From: an uncultured Pirellula sp.
Lineage (GTDB): Bacteria > Planctomycetota > Planctomycetia > Pirellulales > Pirellulaceae
Direction of reading: 5' to 3'
Assembly: GCA_903858115.1 (NCBI GenBank)
Contig: CAIOHR010000380.1
Coordinates: 186,001-250,000, forward strand
DNA length: 64,000 bases
Positions 35,465 to 43,782 of this stretch are shown here, in pieces. The translations under genes were made by a program, and so were the position numbers. How positions within the stretch are numbered: position 1 is the first letter of the stretch; every line of letters begins with the position of its first letter. The notes beneath the pieces were generated by a model that saw only the letters and a list, made by a program, of their open reading frames with translations, ran no database searches and was not told the origin of the DNA.

Positions 35465-35785
35465 TTGTCTTGGCTGAATTCTTCGTTGGTGGAATTTAGG
35501 AATTCTTTTATGTAAATGGTTCGCATGCAATAGTGAAGAATTGTCTGGAGGAGATCGTCGCAGATGTCGAGGATTGTAGAGCGTCAGAAAGTGGGGGGCA
35601 GCGGGTTTTTGAAATAGGTTTGCTGCTCTGAAAGGGCGATCGTGTTTCATAAGCCGTGGAGCGGTGGTCGAGATGCAGTGATGGCAATTCTCTTGCTGCT
35701 TGATACGCGGGCTCGAAACGACTAAAGTAGTTTGCTTCAATCCCTCCCATTCCATCACTCCCAACTGTATTCGAAAGGCCGCGAT

Positions 35786-37339
35786 ATGTCTTCCTCTGCA
35801 AAGCCCTCGAGGACAAGTCGTATTTCAACAGACTCTTCCTCCGTAAATCGATCTTCGTCTGATTCATCGAAAGATGAAAACCATGTTTCGCGCAGGAGCT
35901 TTATTCAGGTCGGCTCTACCATGGCTGGCGCGACTGCTGCGGTTGCTTTGCAAAGTAAAAAAGCAATTGCATCGGCAAACGGAAAGATCCGAATTGGAAT
36001 TCTTGGTCCAGGGGGACGTGGATTCGGTGCTCATACCAAGACACTTTCCAAACTATGTGAAGAGGGACAACCGATCGAGATCGTAGCCGTCTGCGATGTG
36101 TACAGTGAGTATCGCGACCGAGCGGCCGACTATATCCAAAAGAATAACAAAAATACTCCTGCGAAGTACGAAGACTTCCGCGAGATGATCGCCAAGGAAA
36201 AACTAGATGCCGTGAGTATTGCGACTCCAGATCACTGGCACGCGAAACAAGCGATCGAGTCCATGAACGCAGGATTGGATGTTTACTGCGAAAAGCCGAT
36301 GACGAAAACAGTCGAAGAGGCTATTGAAGTACTGAAGGTTTGGCGAAAAACCGGACGAGTCATGCAGGTCGGGGTGCAATCGACCAGTTTGCCTCTCTGG
36401 ACAGATGTGAATCGCATGTTGCGAGAAGGCAAACTCGGTAAGGTACTTATGTTTCAAACCGAGTATTTTCGCAATTCGGACGTAGGACAATGGAGATACT
36501 ATAAACTGACACCCAATATGACACCTAAGACAATCAACTGGAAGAAATGGTTGGGTGTCGAAGATGGCTTGGCCGACAACCAGCCTTTCGATCGAGAGAT
36601 TTATGCACAATGGCGACGTTTCTGGCCGTTTGGTTCAGGCATGTATACGGACCTGTTTGTCCATCGAACGACCTCGATGCTCAAAGCGACTGGCCTTCGA
36701 TTTCCAGGCCGTGTTGTCGGTGCGGGCGGGATCTTTCTCGAGTACGATGGGCGCGATGTTCCTGATGTTGCTACCGTCGTCGCCGACTTTGATGAAGGAG
36801 TTCAAGGGTTAGTTACTGCGACAATGGCATGCCAAGAGTCACCCATTGCGCAAGTGATTCGCGGACATCATGGTTCGTTTGTCTTCGGCAACGGCGAAAA
36901 ATTTGATTCCTTTGAATTTGTACCGGAACGTCCGCAGGTTACCGGGAATAGCAAATTGAAAGCAGAGACCATCCCGATGGCAAAAGCACCTGACACCACC
37001 TACCAGCACTTTAAGAACTGGATCGAAGCAATGGTGGCGAAAGACCCGATGCTATGCAACAACTCGGTCGAGTTGGGTGCTGCCGCGATTACAACTGTCT
37101 TGTTGGGGGCCCGAAGCTATCGCGAAGGAAAGGTGTTCCATTTCGACAAGGACACTCTAGCCATAGGTGATGGAAATGCGTCTTGGGCGAAGAAATGGGA
37201 GGCAAAATCACGATCGCGCGAAAAGCCGAACCATATTCCAGGATGGGCCGGCGGCGATACCGGTAGTTTGATCAAAGATCCAGACTACATGAAACTTGCG
37301 GGACCGTGGCTAAACGAGACGGATCCCGGACTAAAGTAA
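35786..37339 (+). CDS. Tat-exported Gfo/Idh/MocA family oxidoreductase
   Basis: The ATG at 35786 has GAAAGG upstream and gives 517 residues. A Ser-rich N-terminus precedes a twin-arginine signal (SRRSFIQVGSTMAGATAAVA). The Rossmann domain begins IRIGILGPGGRGFG; the family's EKP motif is seen in YCEKPMTKTVEEA, and the C-terminal domain shows GSGMYTDLFVHRTTSMLKAT (the expected D/H metal or substrate-side residues) and a late TYQHFKNWIEAMVAKDP. These enzymes oxidise or reduce sugars and inositols with tightly bound NAD(P). Export with a Tat leader is common in planctomycetes. It is monocistronic between the divergent repair operon and a GT25 gene. Confidence 0.9.
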   Translation: MSSSAKPSRTSRISTDSSSVNRSSSDSSKDENHVSRRSFIQVGSTMAGATAAVALQSKKAIASANGKIRIGILGPGGRGFGAHTKTLSKLCEEGQPIEIVAVCDVYSEYRDRAADYIQKNNKNTPAKYEDFREMIAKEKLDAVSIATPDHWHAKQAIESMNAGLDVYCEKPMTKTVEEAIEVLKVWRKTGRVMQVGVQSTSLPLWTDVNRMLREGKLGKVLMFQTEYFRNSDVGQWRYYKLTPNMTPKTINWKKWLGVEDGLADNQPFDREIYAQWRRFWPFGSGMYTDLFVHRTTSMLKATGLRFPGRVVGAGGIFLEYDGRDVPDVATVVADFDEGVQGLVTATMACQESPIAQVIRGHHGSFVFGNGEKFDSFEFVPERPQVTGNSKLKAETIPMAKAPDTTYQHFKNWIEAMVAKDPMLCNNSVELGAAAITTVLLGARSYREGKVFHFDKDTLAIGDGNASWAKKWEAKSRSREKPNHIPGWAGGDTGSLIKDPDYMKLAGPWLNETDPGLK

Positions 37340-37533
37340 AGAAATACGCATCGGTGACACTTGGCGGCTCTTTCCGTGCTAGCTAAGCATATCGGCTGGA
37401 CGGCCTTCGCACGGGCTTGCCCAGCATTTAGAGCGTTACTGAACTGCTGTGGCGCAAACAATCTCCGGTTGCACAACATCTATTGCGTTCATCGACATGG
37501 AAACCGTAGTCTTTGGCGGGAGTGAAGAGACGG

Positions 37534-38397
37534 ATGTCCATTGACAGAAAAGAACTTCAGAGCGCTGGAGTCGCACGCTTCATGAGAGCAGAAAACCAAG
37601 TAGCAACTGCCTGCTACGTCCTGACCCTAGATTCGCCGGGTGGCAAACGATACGAAAGTGCCAAACAGCAGTTGGATCGTTTTTCCATCCAGGCAAATTT
37701 TGTTCAGGGAATTCGCTTTTCAGCAGGAGAAACATCTCCTTTGTATTCCCCGAGGTTGAATCTAATCCATATGAAGCGTCAAATGACTCCAGGCGAGATC
37801 TCCGTCTATCTAGGTCATCGCAAAATATGGCAACAAGCGATCAATGATGGTGAAAAGAGGGCCCTCGTTTTTGAAGATGATTTCTGCATACAAAACGATG
37901 CGCAGTTTCAACAGGCCGTTGCCGATGCAATCACAGTTTCCGAACATTGGGACATCGTCAAGTTCTTCGATTTTCGACCGAAACGCGCTATTCAGCATTG
38001 GCGAGTTAACAAAACCGATTTCGTGCTTCACAAGTACACGGGTTCAGGTTGCGTGGCGTATCTGATCAACATCGATAAAGCCAAAGTCCTCCTCACACAA
38101 GGCTCCATTTTTCGTCCGATTGACGAAGACTGGTCGCATCCTTGGGAGCACAATCTCCGAATCTTGTCGGTAACTCCCAATCCTGTTTCTGAGATTGCAC
38201 CCGTGCTGGGTGGCTCACTGCTCGAACGTGAACGTGAAAAAATGAAAGCGGGAAACCGCAATTTTGCGAGATCAATCTACGGCAACTTTTTGACGATCAA
38301 AAAGAATGCTCGTTCTTTGGCATGGAGACGCAAGGTTGCTAGCGATCTAATGCCGATGTTTCGGTCTGCACAATGCGGCGATTGCATTCGTCCATGA
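37534..38397 (+). CDS. Glycosyltransferase family 25 protein
   Basis: The product has about 287 residues. The ATG at 37534 lies behind GAAGAGA, better than the TTG at 37513. Landmarks fit GT25 (LPS-type galactosyl/glucosyl transferases and collagen galactosyltransferase relatives): CYVLTLDSPGGKRYESAKQQ, TPGEISVYLGHRKIWQQAIN, RALVFEDDFCI (the DxD-like EDD) and GSGCVAYLINIDKAKVLLTQ, then PIDEDWSHPWEH. A sugar is presumably added to an envelope polysaccharide or glycoprotein; donor and acceptor are unknown. There are no other glycan biosynthesis genes adjacent. Confidence 0.82.
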   Translation: MSIDRKELQSAGVARFMRAENQVATACYVLTLDSPGGKRYESAKQQLDRFSIQANFVQGIRFSAGETSPLYSPRLNLIHMKRQMTPGEISVYLGHRKIWQQAINDGEKRALVFEDDFCIQNDAQFQQAVADAITVSEHWDIVKFFDFRPKRAIQHWRVNKTDFVLHKYTGSGCVAYLINIDKAKVLLTQGSIFRPIDEDWSHPWEHNLRILSVTPNPVSEIAPVLGGSLLEREREKMKAGNRNFARSIYGNFLTIKKNARSLAWRRKVASDLMPMFRSAQCGDCIRP

Positions 38398-38507
38398 ATC
38401 AGTGCTGCCACTAGTTAGGTTCTCTCGTTTACAATAGGGAGCGTACCGGCACTTCGGCGTGCGTCCTCACGGATCGACTTCAATGAATACTCGTTTGGGA
38501 AAATATA

Positions 38508-39671
38508 ATGTCGCATTGTAAACAATTGGTACTTTCTTTTTCACTTGCATCCACACTTTTGATGACAATGGCGGCCGCGAAAATGAGCCATGCTCAACCG
38601 TTTTTCATCGGCGGCTACGGTGAAGGAATTTACGCAAGTACGCTAGAGAAAGATGGCGCCATGGCGGATCCTGTCTTGATCGCGAAACAACCCAATCCAT
38701 CCTTCTTTTGTTTTCATCCCAAGCTTGACGTACTATATGTCGTGACGGAAACCAACCGCAATGATGCGAAATCCCCAGCGACCGTTGTTGCCTATCGCTT
38801 GGAGCGAAGTGCGTACTTCACGAAGAAGACTCCCCCGCTGCTGATGCTCAATAGCCAAAAAATTGACGGAGATGTTCCTTGTCACGTCACTACCGATTCT
38901 GAAGGTAAATGCCTTATCATCGCCAACTATACCAGCGGATCGGTTGTCGTCTTTCCGATTGCCACGGACGGGTCGATACAGCCAGAGTCGTGCAATATTG
39001 TTCATAAGGTTGAAGCAGGAAAGAAACGTTCGAATGGTCACTGTAGCGTTGTGGCGCCTGGGGATCGGTGGGTGTTGGTAGCTGATCTTGGAAACGATCG
39101 CGTTTACGTCTACGAGTTGGATGCCAGCAAAGGGACACTTACACCAGGACCGACCCCTTGGTTAGAACTCCCCGCAGGCGCCGGACCTCGCCATCTTTCA
39201 TTTCATCCCAACAAGAAGTACGTTTATATTATCAATGAAACCAACATGACCATGACTGCCGCGACGTGGGACAGCAACAGTGGCAAGCTAGCCATAATCA
39301 ACCAAACCAGCACGTTACCTCCGAATACTACCGGCGGAAATCTCTCAACAGCAGAAGTTCTTGTTCATCCGAATGGTCGTTTTGTCTACGGCAGCAACCG
39401 AGGGCATGATACCATCGTCGCCATGGGGATCGATCCCAAGTCGGGTGCGATCAAGCGGCTCAACAATTACTCGACGTTGGGGAAAACGCCAAGGAACTTC
39501 CGTATCGATCCGTCTGGCTCAAAACTAATTGCTGAGAACCAGGGGAGTGATACGATCTACTCCTTTAATGTAGACAGTGAAACCGGTTCGTTAACATCGA
39601 CAGGCAAATCAATCACGGTCAAGGCTCCTGCGTGTATCCGTTTTCTCAACGAAGAGCCTTTGCGACAATAG
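38508..39671 (+). CDS. Secreted lactonase-family seven-bladed propeller (6-phosphogluconolactonase-like)
   Basis: A 387-residue protein with a signal peptide (SFSLASTLLMTMAAAKMSHA). The mature part matches the PF10282 lactonase pattern: FIGGYGEGIYASTLEKDG, HPKLDVLYVVTETN, PCHVTTDSEGKCLIIANYTS, GPRHLSFHPNKKYVYIINE, EVLVHPNGRFVYGSNRGHDT and PRNFRIDPSGSKLIAENQGS. Cytoplasmic members hydrolyse 6-phosphogluconolactone; the export signal here suggests an extracytoplasmic sugar lactone instead. It is next to a convergent sulfatase. Confidence 0.88.
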   Translation: MSHCKQLVLSFSLASTLLMTMAAAKMSHAQPFFIGGYGEGIYASTLEKDGAMADPVLIAKQPNPSFFCFHPKLDVLYVVTETNRNDAKSPATVVAYRLERSAYFTKKTPPLLMLNSQKIDGDVPCHVTTDSEGKCLIIANYTSGSVVVFPIATDGSIQPESCNIVHKVEAGKKRSNGHCSVVAPGDRWVLVADLGNDRVYVYELDASKGTLTPGPTPWLELPAGAGPRHLSFHPNKKYVYIINETNMTMTAATWDSNSGKLAIINQTSTLPPNTTGGNLSTAEVLVHPNGRFVYGSNRGHDTIVAMGIDPKSGAIKRLNNYSTLGKTPRNFRIDPSGSKLIAENQGSDTIYSFNVDSETGSLTSTGKSITVKAPACIRFLNEEPLRQ

Positions 39672-39683
39672 TTGAGCAGCGAA

Positions 39684-41090
39684 CTAGTTGTTCAATGGAC
39701 TTGACTCTGAATTCTGGCGTTTTCCTGCAGGTTTTTCAACAGCAGGAAGGCGCTGAGCTAGTTCTGTTTTGATTTTCGCAAAGGCTTCGTTCTTTGCAAG
39801 ATTGTTCCATTCGTATTCGTCGTTGGAGTGATCGTACAGTTCTTCGCTGCCATCGGCATAACGAATGTATCGCCATTGATCGACACGAACCGCGTGATTG
39901 CGCCATCCGTGAGTCGTCATGGCAGGCTCGCTCCATGCAGTTTTGGGATTCTTGAGGAGCGGTTCTAGGCTCTTGCCCTCGACATGCGAAGGGATTGGCA
40001 AATGTGCAAGGTCGCAAACAGTTCCGTAGATAGACATAAAGTCGACGGGCTGATCGCATTCGGTTCCTGCCTGGGTGACACCCGGTGCAACGACTAGCAG
40101 TGGAGCACGCGTGGGTTCTTCCCATAATGCAAATTTTCTCCAGTGTTGTTTTTCTCCAAAAGACCATCCATGATCTCCCCAGAGAACGATGATCGTGTTG
40201 TCTCGCTGTGGGCTCTTGTCAATCGCATCGAGTAATCGACCTATGTTCATGTCCGTGTAGGCGCACGTGGCCAAGTAGCTCTGAATTGCAGCCTTCCAGC
40301 GTCCTGATTTTAGGAATTCGGCGTGATCCTTATTGGGCCCGGCCATCTTGATTCCCGCCGGAGGTATGTCAGTTAGATCGTCTTCACGATGCGGCGGTAA
40401 CTGAATCTCTTCCAGCGGAAAAGCGTCGTAATACTTTTTGGGAACAGCAAATGGCAGGTGAGGCTTGTGAAGTCCGCAGGCGATGAAGAACGGTTGATCC
40501 CGTTTCTGATTCATCCGGTCGATACACCAATTTACCGTTTGCCAGTCCATGATGTCTTCGTCTTTCAAATCGACGGTTAACGGAGCGTGAAACCCGCCGT
40601 CCTTGTTGACTCCTTTTCCGCTCGCAGAAAGCCCCTTGCTGTTCATATACTCGGACCATTCGCTAGAAAAGTATTGATCGCCGTGAAAAATTTTTCCCGC
40701 GCCGCCTACGAAGTACCCAGCCTTCAAGAACTGTGCAGGAAGCTGTTCACCTTCAGTCAGATGTTTCTTCCATGGATCGCCGTTCAGATAACACCCGGTC
40801 GTCCACGGACGTTTGCCGCTAAGGAGTGCGGCGCGGGACGGCTCGCAAGCAGGTGCGGCGCAATAAGCACGTGAAAAGGTCATTCCCATCTTCGCTAGTC
40901 TATCGATATTGGGCGTTCTCGCTTGCGGATTTCTCTTCAAGTGGGTGACCCAATGATTCAAGTCATCGACCGCGATAAAGAGAACGTTCGGCGGCTTCGC
41001 TTTCGTATTAGATTTATCGCTGGCTGGCTGCGCATTTGCATGTGGGATCAGCAAACAAGACAATGTGCAGAAGAGGATGAGGTTACGCAT
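39684..41090 (-). CDS. Secreted sulfatase (iduronate-2-sulfatase-like)
   Basis: The start is set at 41090, giving a clean leader (MRNLILFCTLSCLLIPHANA) and 468 residues. The formylglycine site is C82 in ACEPSRAALLSGKRPWTTG (CxPSR). Metal and substrate residues fit type I sulfatases: NVLFIAVDDLNHWV near the N-terminus, ACGLHKPHLPFAVPKKYYDA, IIVLWGDHGWSFGEKQHWRK, and EPTRAPLLVVAPGV. The domain order and these motifs match the iduronate-2-sulfatase group used by planctomycetes on sulfated polysaccharides. An anaerobic or FGE-type maturase must be elsewhere. It converges with the lactonase-like gene, 12 bases apart. Confidence 0.92.
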   Translation of the reverse strand: MRNLILFCTLSCLLIPHANAQPASDKSNTKAKPPNVLFIAVDDLNHWVTHLKRNPQARTPNIDRLAKMGMTFSRAYCAAPACEPSRAALLSGKRPWTTGCYLNGDPWKKHLTEGEQLPAQFLKAGYFVGGAGKIFHGDQYFSSEWSEYMNSKGLSASGKGVNKDGGFHAPLTVDLKDEDIMDWQTVNWCIDRMNQKRDQPFFIACGLHKPHLPFAVPKKYYDAFPLEEIQLPPHREDDLTDIPPAGIKMAGPNKDHAEFLKSGRWKAAIQSYLATCAYTDMNIGRLLDAIDKSPQRDNTIIVLWGDHGWSFGEKQHWRKFALWEEPTRAPLLVVAPGVTQAGTECDQPVDFMSIYGTVCDLAHLPIPSHVEGKSLEPLLKNPKTAWSEPAMTTHGWRNHAVRVDQWRYIRYADGSEELYDHSNDEYEWNNLAKNEAFAKIKTELAQRLPAVEKPAGKRQNSESSPLNN

Positions 41091-41218
41091 TACGGATAGT
41101 CCTGCTGAGAGAGAATGGGAGACTGCATATTCTGGCTTCCCTTCTAGCACGACGCAAGGAGATGGATTATCTTTGGTGCAGTTCATTGTTTTTCTAGTGG
41201 AGGATGGTTTTTCGAATA

Positions 41219-41695
41219 ATGGCCAAATCGATCAAGGGAATAACACGTATCGAGTACGAAGGCGTCACGACTCGTGGTTGGATGGTGCGATTGACGAGAG
41301 CCGGTGAGCGTCAGCAGGAGTTTTTCAATGATGCTTCTTACGGCGGTAAAGCAAAGGCATTGGCTGCGGCAAAAATTCGCTATGCCGAGTGGGTAGACGC
41401 GGCTCCCCCCATTCAGACATCCAAGAATATCAAATCCTCGCGAAACGCGAGCGGGAAAGTTGGTGTTCACACCGTTCGTAACGTGGACTCGCGCTGGAAG
41501 AATGCCGAGTCCTTTGGCTATTGTGCGATGTGGACCGATGAGAACGGCAAGCGAAAGAAGGTCAGTTTCGCTTGGAACACCTATGGAAAGAAAAAGGCGT
41601 GGGAGCTAGCCTGTTTGGCACGTGACTTGGAGACAACCGATAGAGAATCACTAATCGAGCAAGTGGAAAAGTCTCGCAAGAAAAAGAAGTCCTAG
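41219..41695 (+). CDS. Small protein with two AP2/ERF-like DNA-binding domains
   Basis: A 158-residue basic protein (start at 41219, MAKSIKGITRIEYEG). The first half reads ITRIEYEGVTTRGWMVRLTR then FFNDASYGGKAKALAAAKIR, the second VGVHTVRNVDSRWKN, FGYCAMWTDENGKRKKVSFA and YGKKKAWELACLARD. Both have the AP2 layout of a three-stranded sheet (aromatic Trp/Tyr strand, basic strand, F strand) followed by an amphipathic helix beginning at GG/GKKKA. The tail is KSRKKKKS. Bacterial AP2 domains usually accompany HNH or integrase domains; here there is no nuclease part, so a stand-alone DNA-binding protein is inferred. It precedes the pseudouridine synthase by 9 bases. Confidence 0.6.
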   Translation: MAKSIKGITRIEYEGVTTRGWMVRLTRAGERQQEFFNDASYGGKAKALAAAKIRYAEWVDAAPPIQTSKNIKSSRNASGKVGVHTVRNVDSRWKNAESFGYCAMWTDENGKRKKVSFAWNTYGKKKAWELACLARDLETTDRESLIEQVEKSRKKKKS

Positions 41696-41704
41696 AACGC
41701 ACGG

Positions 41705-42505
41705 ATGATGCCAGGTCGTTTCTTGGAAACAGATGACTATATCGAGGAGTCTCTTTCGAATCCGTTGAAGATTCTGTTTCAGGACGAGCACCTGATCGCA
41801 GTCTTCAAGCCCGCGGGCCTTTTAGTACATCGGAGTACATCGACACTACCTCACGAATCGATTTTGCTTCAAGCGTTGCGAGATCAAATTGGTGGTTTTG
41901 TCTTCCCGGTGCATCGACTCGATCGACCAACGGCCGGGATCGTTTTGTTCGGATTGAACAGTTTCTCGGCCGCGAAAATGGTACAAATGTTTACGGATCG
42001 TTTCGTCGACAAATACTACCAAGCGTTGGTGTGCGGATTCACCCCCGATCGTTTTGTGGTAGATCGACCGCTAGAGGAAAGGTTTAACTTCGCAGCGGAT
42101 CAGGCTAGCGAAGTCGATAACCCCACGCAGGATGCGAAGACCGAATTCAGCGTCATAGAACAATATGAGTTTCCATGGGAGACAAACGAAGTCTCTGCGT
42201 GCCAATACTCGTTGTTGGAGATCAAACCGCTAACGGGTCGGTCTCACCAAATCAGACGACATTTGCATCATGCATCTTGCCCGATCGTCGGTGATCACAG
42301 GCACGGGAATGACGAGCAAAATCGTTGGATATTCCAAAAGACCGGTGTCTATCGAATGCTCTTGACGGCGGTGCGATTGGATTTTCGACATCCCTACACC
42401 GGTGAATTGCTCACGATTGCTACAGGGCGAGGTTCGGAGTTCGATCGTGTCGTTACTTATATGCGGCAATTCGGTAGCAAGAAACGGAAGCTCGGCGATC
42501 GGTAA
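41705..42505 (+). CDS. RluA-family pseudouridine synthase, TruC-like
   Basis: A 266-residue protein. The catalytic motif is HRLDRPTAG (H70, catalytic D73), preceded by LIAVFKPAGLLVHRS and followed by FTDRFVDKYYQALVCGF and LLEIKPLTGRSHQIRRHLHH. The size and the short N-terminus without an S4 domain fit TruC (pseudouridine 65 in tRNA) better than RluC/D. It may be co-transcribed with the AP2-like gene 9 bases upstream, although the two have no obvious common job. Confidence 0.88.
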   Translation: MMPGRFLETDDYIEESLSNPLKILFQDEHLIAVFKPAGLLVHRSTSTLPHESILLQALRDQIGGFVFPVHRLDRPTAGIVLFGLNSFSAAKMVQMFTDRFVDKYYQALVCGFTPDRFVVDRPLEERFNFAADQASEVDNPTQDAKTEFSVIEQYEFPWETNEVSACQYSLLEIKPLTGRSHQIRRHLHHASCPIVGDHRHGNDEQNRWIFQKTGVYRMLLTAVRLDFRHPYTGELLTIATGRGSEFDRVVTYMRQFGSKKRKLGDR

Positions 42506-42753
42506 ACCATCGGCATTGTTGCTATCAGACCGCGAATTGCCCCGAAACCCAGTATTTTCGGTTTTTATCTGCTTGGCTGTCCAAGGATCGGGAATCTTTG
42601 TCGAAACAATGCCACTGACGATCCGAATCATTGGTTTTGGCTTGCGAGCCGTCATCCTCTGGGCATACCATGTAGACCGTGACGGTGCATTCTTGCCGTT
42701 CGACTACCGTGATCCTATTACGACTCCTCTGAACTCTACTTTCAAAGCACTCT

Positions 42754-43728
42754 ATGGCAACCGCCATTTACGTTAACCAGCTTTCCAAAGTCTACACCGA
42801 AGGCCTTGTATTTCGGCGTAAACATAAAGCGCTTCGCGAGGTCAATCTGGAAGTCAAAAGCGGGGAAGTTTTCGGGCTCCTGGGTCCGAACGGTGCCGGA
42901 AAAACAACGCTCATCAAGATTCTGTTGGGGATCCTGCATCCCAACCAAGGGAAAGCATCTGTCCTCGACATGGAGGCCGGCAGCAAAGCCGCGCGCCGAA
43001 GGATCGGATATCTTCCAGAGAATCTGATCTTCCCACGGCACCATACAGGACGAAGTGCGCTCTATTTTTATGGTCGATTGAGTGAACTTTCAGATTCTCA
43101 AATTGCCGCCAAGGAGCACGAGCTTTTCGAGCTAGTGGATTTGACCGGGCGCCAACATGAACCGGTGCGTCGCTATTCGAAAGGCATGCGACAGCGATTG
43201 GGTTTAGCCCAAGCACTCCTGCACGATCCCGATCTATTGATTCTTGATGAGCCAACCGATGGTTTGGATCCTATGGGAAGGTCTCAGATTCGAGATCTCT
43301 TGTCTCGACTCAAGGAACGTGGCAAAACGGTATTTTTAAACAGTCACATTCTGCAAGAGGTAGAGCTGATTTGTGATCGAGTCGCGGTCATGGCTTTAGG
43401 TGAGTTGCGAGGGATGGGAACCATCGAGCAGCTCATTCAGCAGAACCCCATGGCGCAACGTGGCACCGTTCATGTCGACGTCCCTTCCTCGACGAAAAAC
43501 GTGGAAACCATTCTCGCGGAGTTTCAAATCCAAGCGATCAAGCCGATTGTCAACAACGAGGTGCTAACACGGATTGAGATTGCGGCTCCGCATCAAGCCG
43601 ATGTGGACAAAATCGTCGATATTCTTCGGCAAAATCAAATCGGCATCGTTCGCTTGGAACGATATCGTCCGAGTCTTGAACAAGTCTTCATGAGTATTGT
43701 TGGTTCAGCACCACCGCATCTTCGATGA
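42754..43728 (+). CDS. ABC transporter ATP-binding protein
   Basis: A 324-residue ATPase. Walker A is GPNGAGKTT (44-52), the signature is YSKGMRQRLG (141-150), Walker B is LLILDEP (161-167), and the switch His is in FLNSHILQEVE. About 100 residues follow the core, as in CcmA/NatA-type subunits. It is 54 bases before a large ABC-2-type permease and is its partner. The cargo is unknown. Confidence 0.92.
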   Translation: MATAIYVNQLSKVYTEGLVFRRKHKALREVNLEVKSGEVFGLLGPNGAGKTTLIKILLGILHPNQGKASVLDMEAGSKAARRRIGYLPENLIFPRHHTGRSALYFYGRLSELSDSQIAAKEHELFELVDLTGRQHEPVRRYSKGMRQRLGLAQALLHDPDLLILDEPTDGLDPMGRSQIRDLLSRLKERGKTVFLNSHILQEVELICDRVAVMALGELRGMGTIEQLIQQNPMAQRGTVHVDVPSSTKNVETILAEFQIQAIKPIVNNEVLTRIEIAAPHQADVDKIVDILRQNQIGIVRLERYRPSLEQVFMSIVGSAPPHLR

Positions 43729-43782
43729 GCTGCTGACAAGAATACCCTTTGAACTACCACCAAACACAAAAACAAATCCTTC

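Noticed and set aside
35465-35764. A 100-residue N-terminal extension of the repair exonuclease
   Set aside because: The family begins at MKGILEST; the extension overlaps the region needed for the divergent promoters and is His/Arg/Pro-rich.
42506-42753. Possible small gene between the pseudouridine synthase and the ABC ATPase
   Set aside because: Open frames here only extend into or out of the neighbouring genes in other frames and have no ribosome site or motif.
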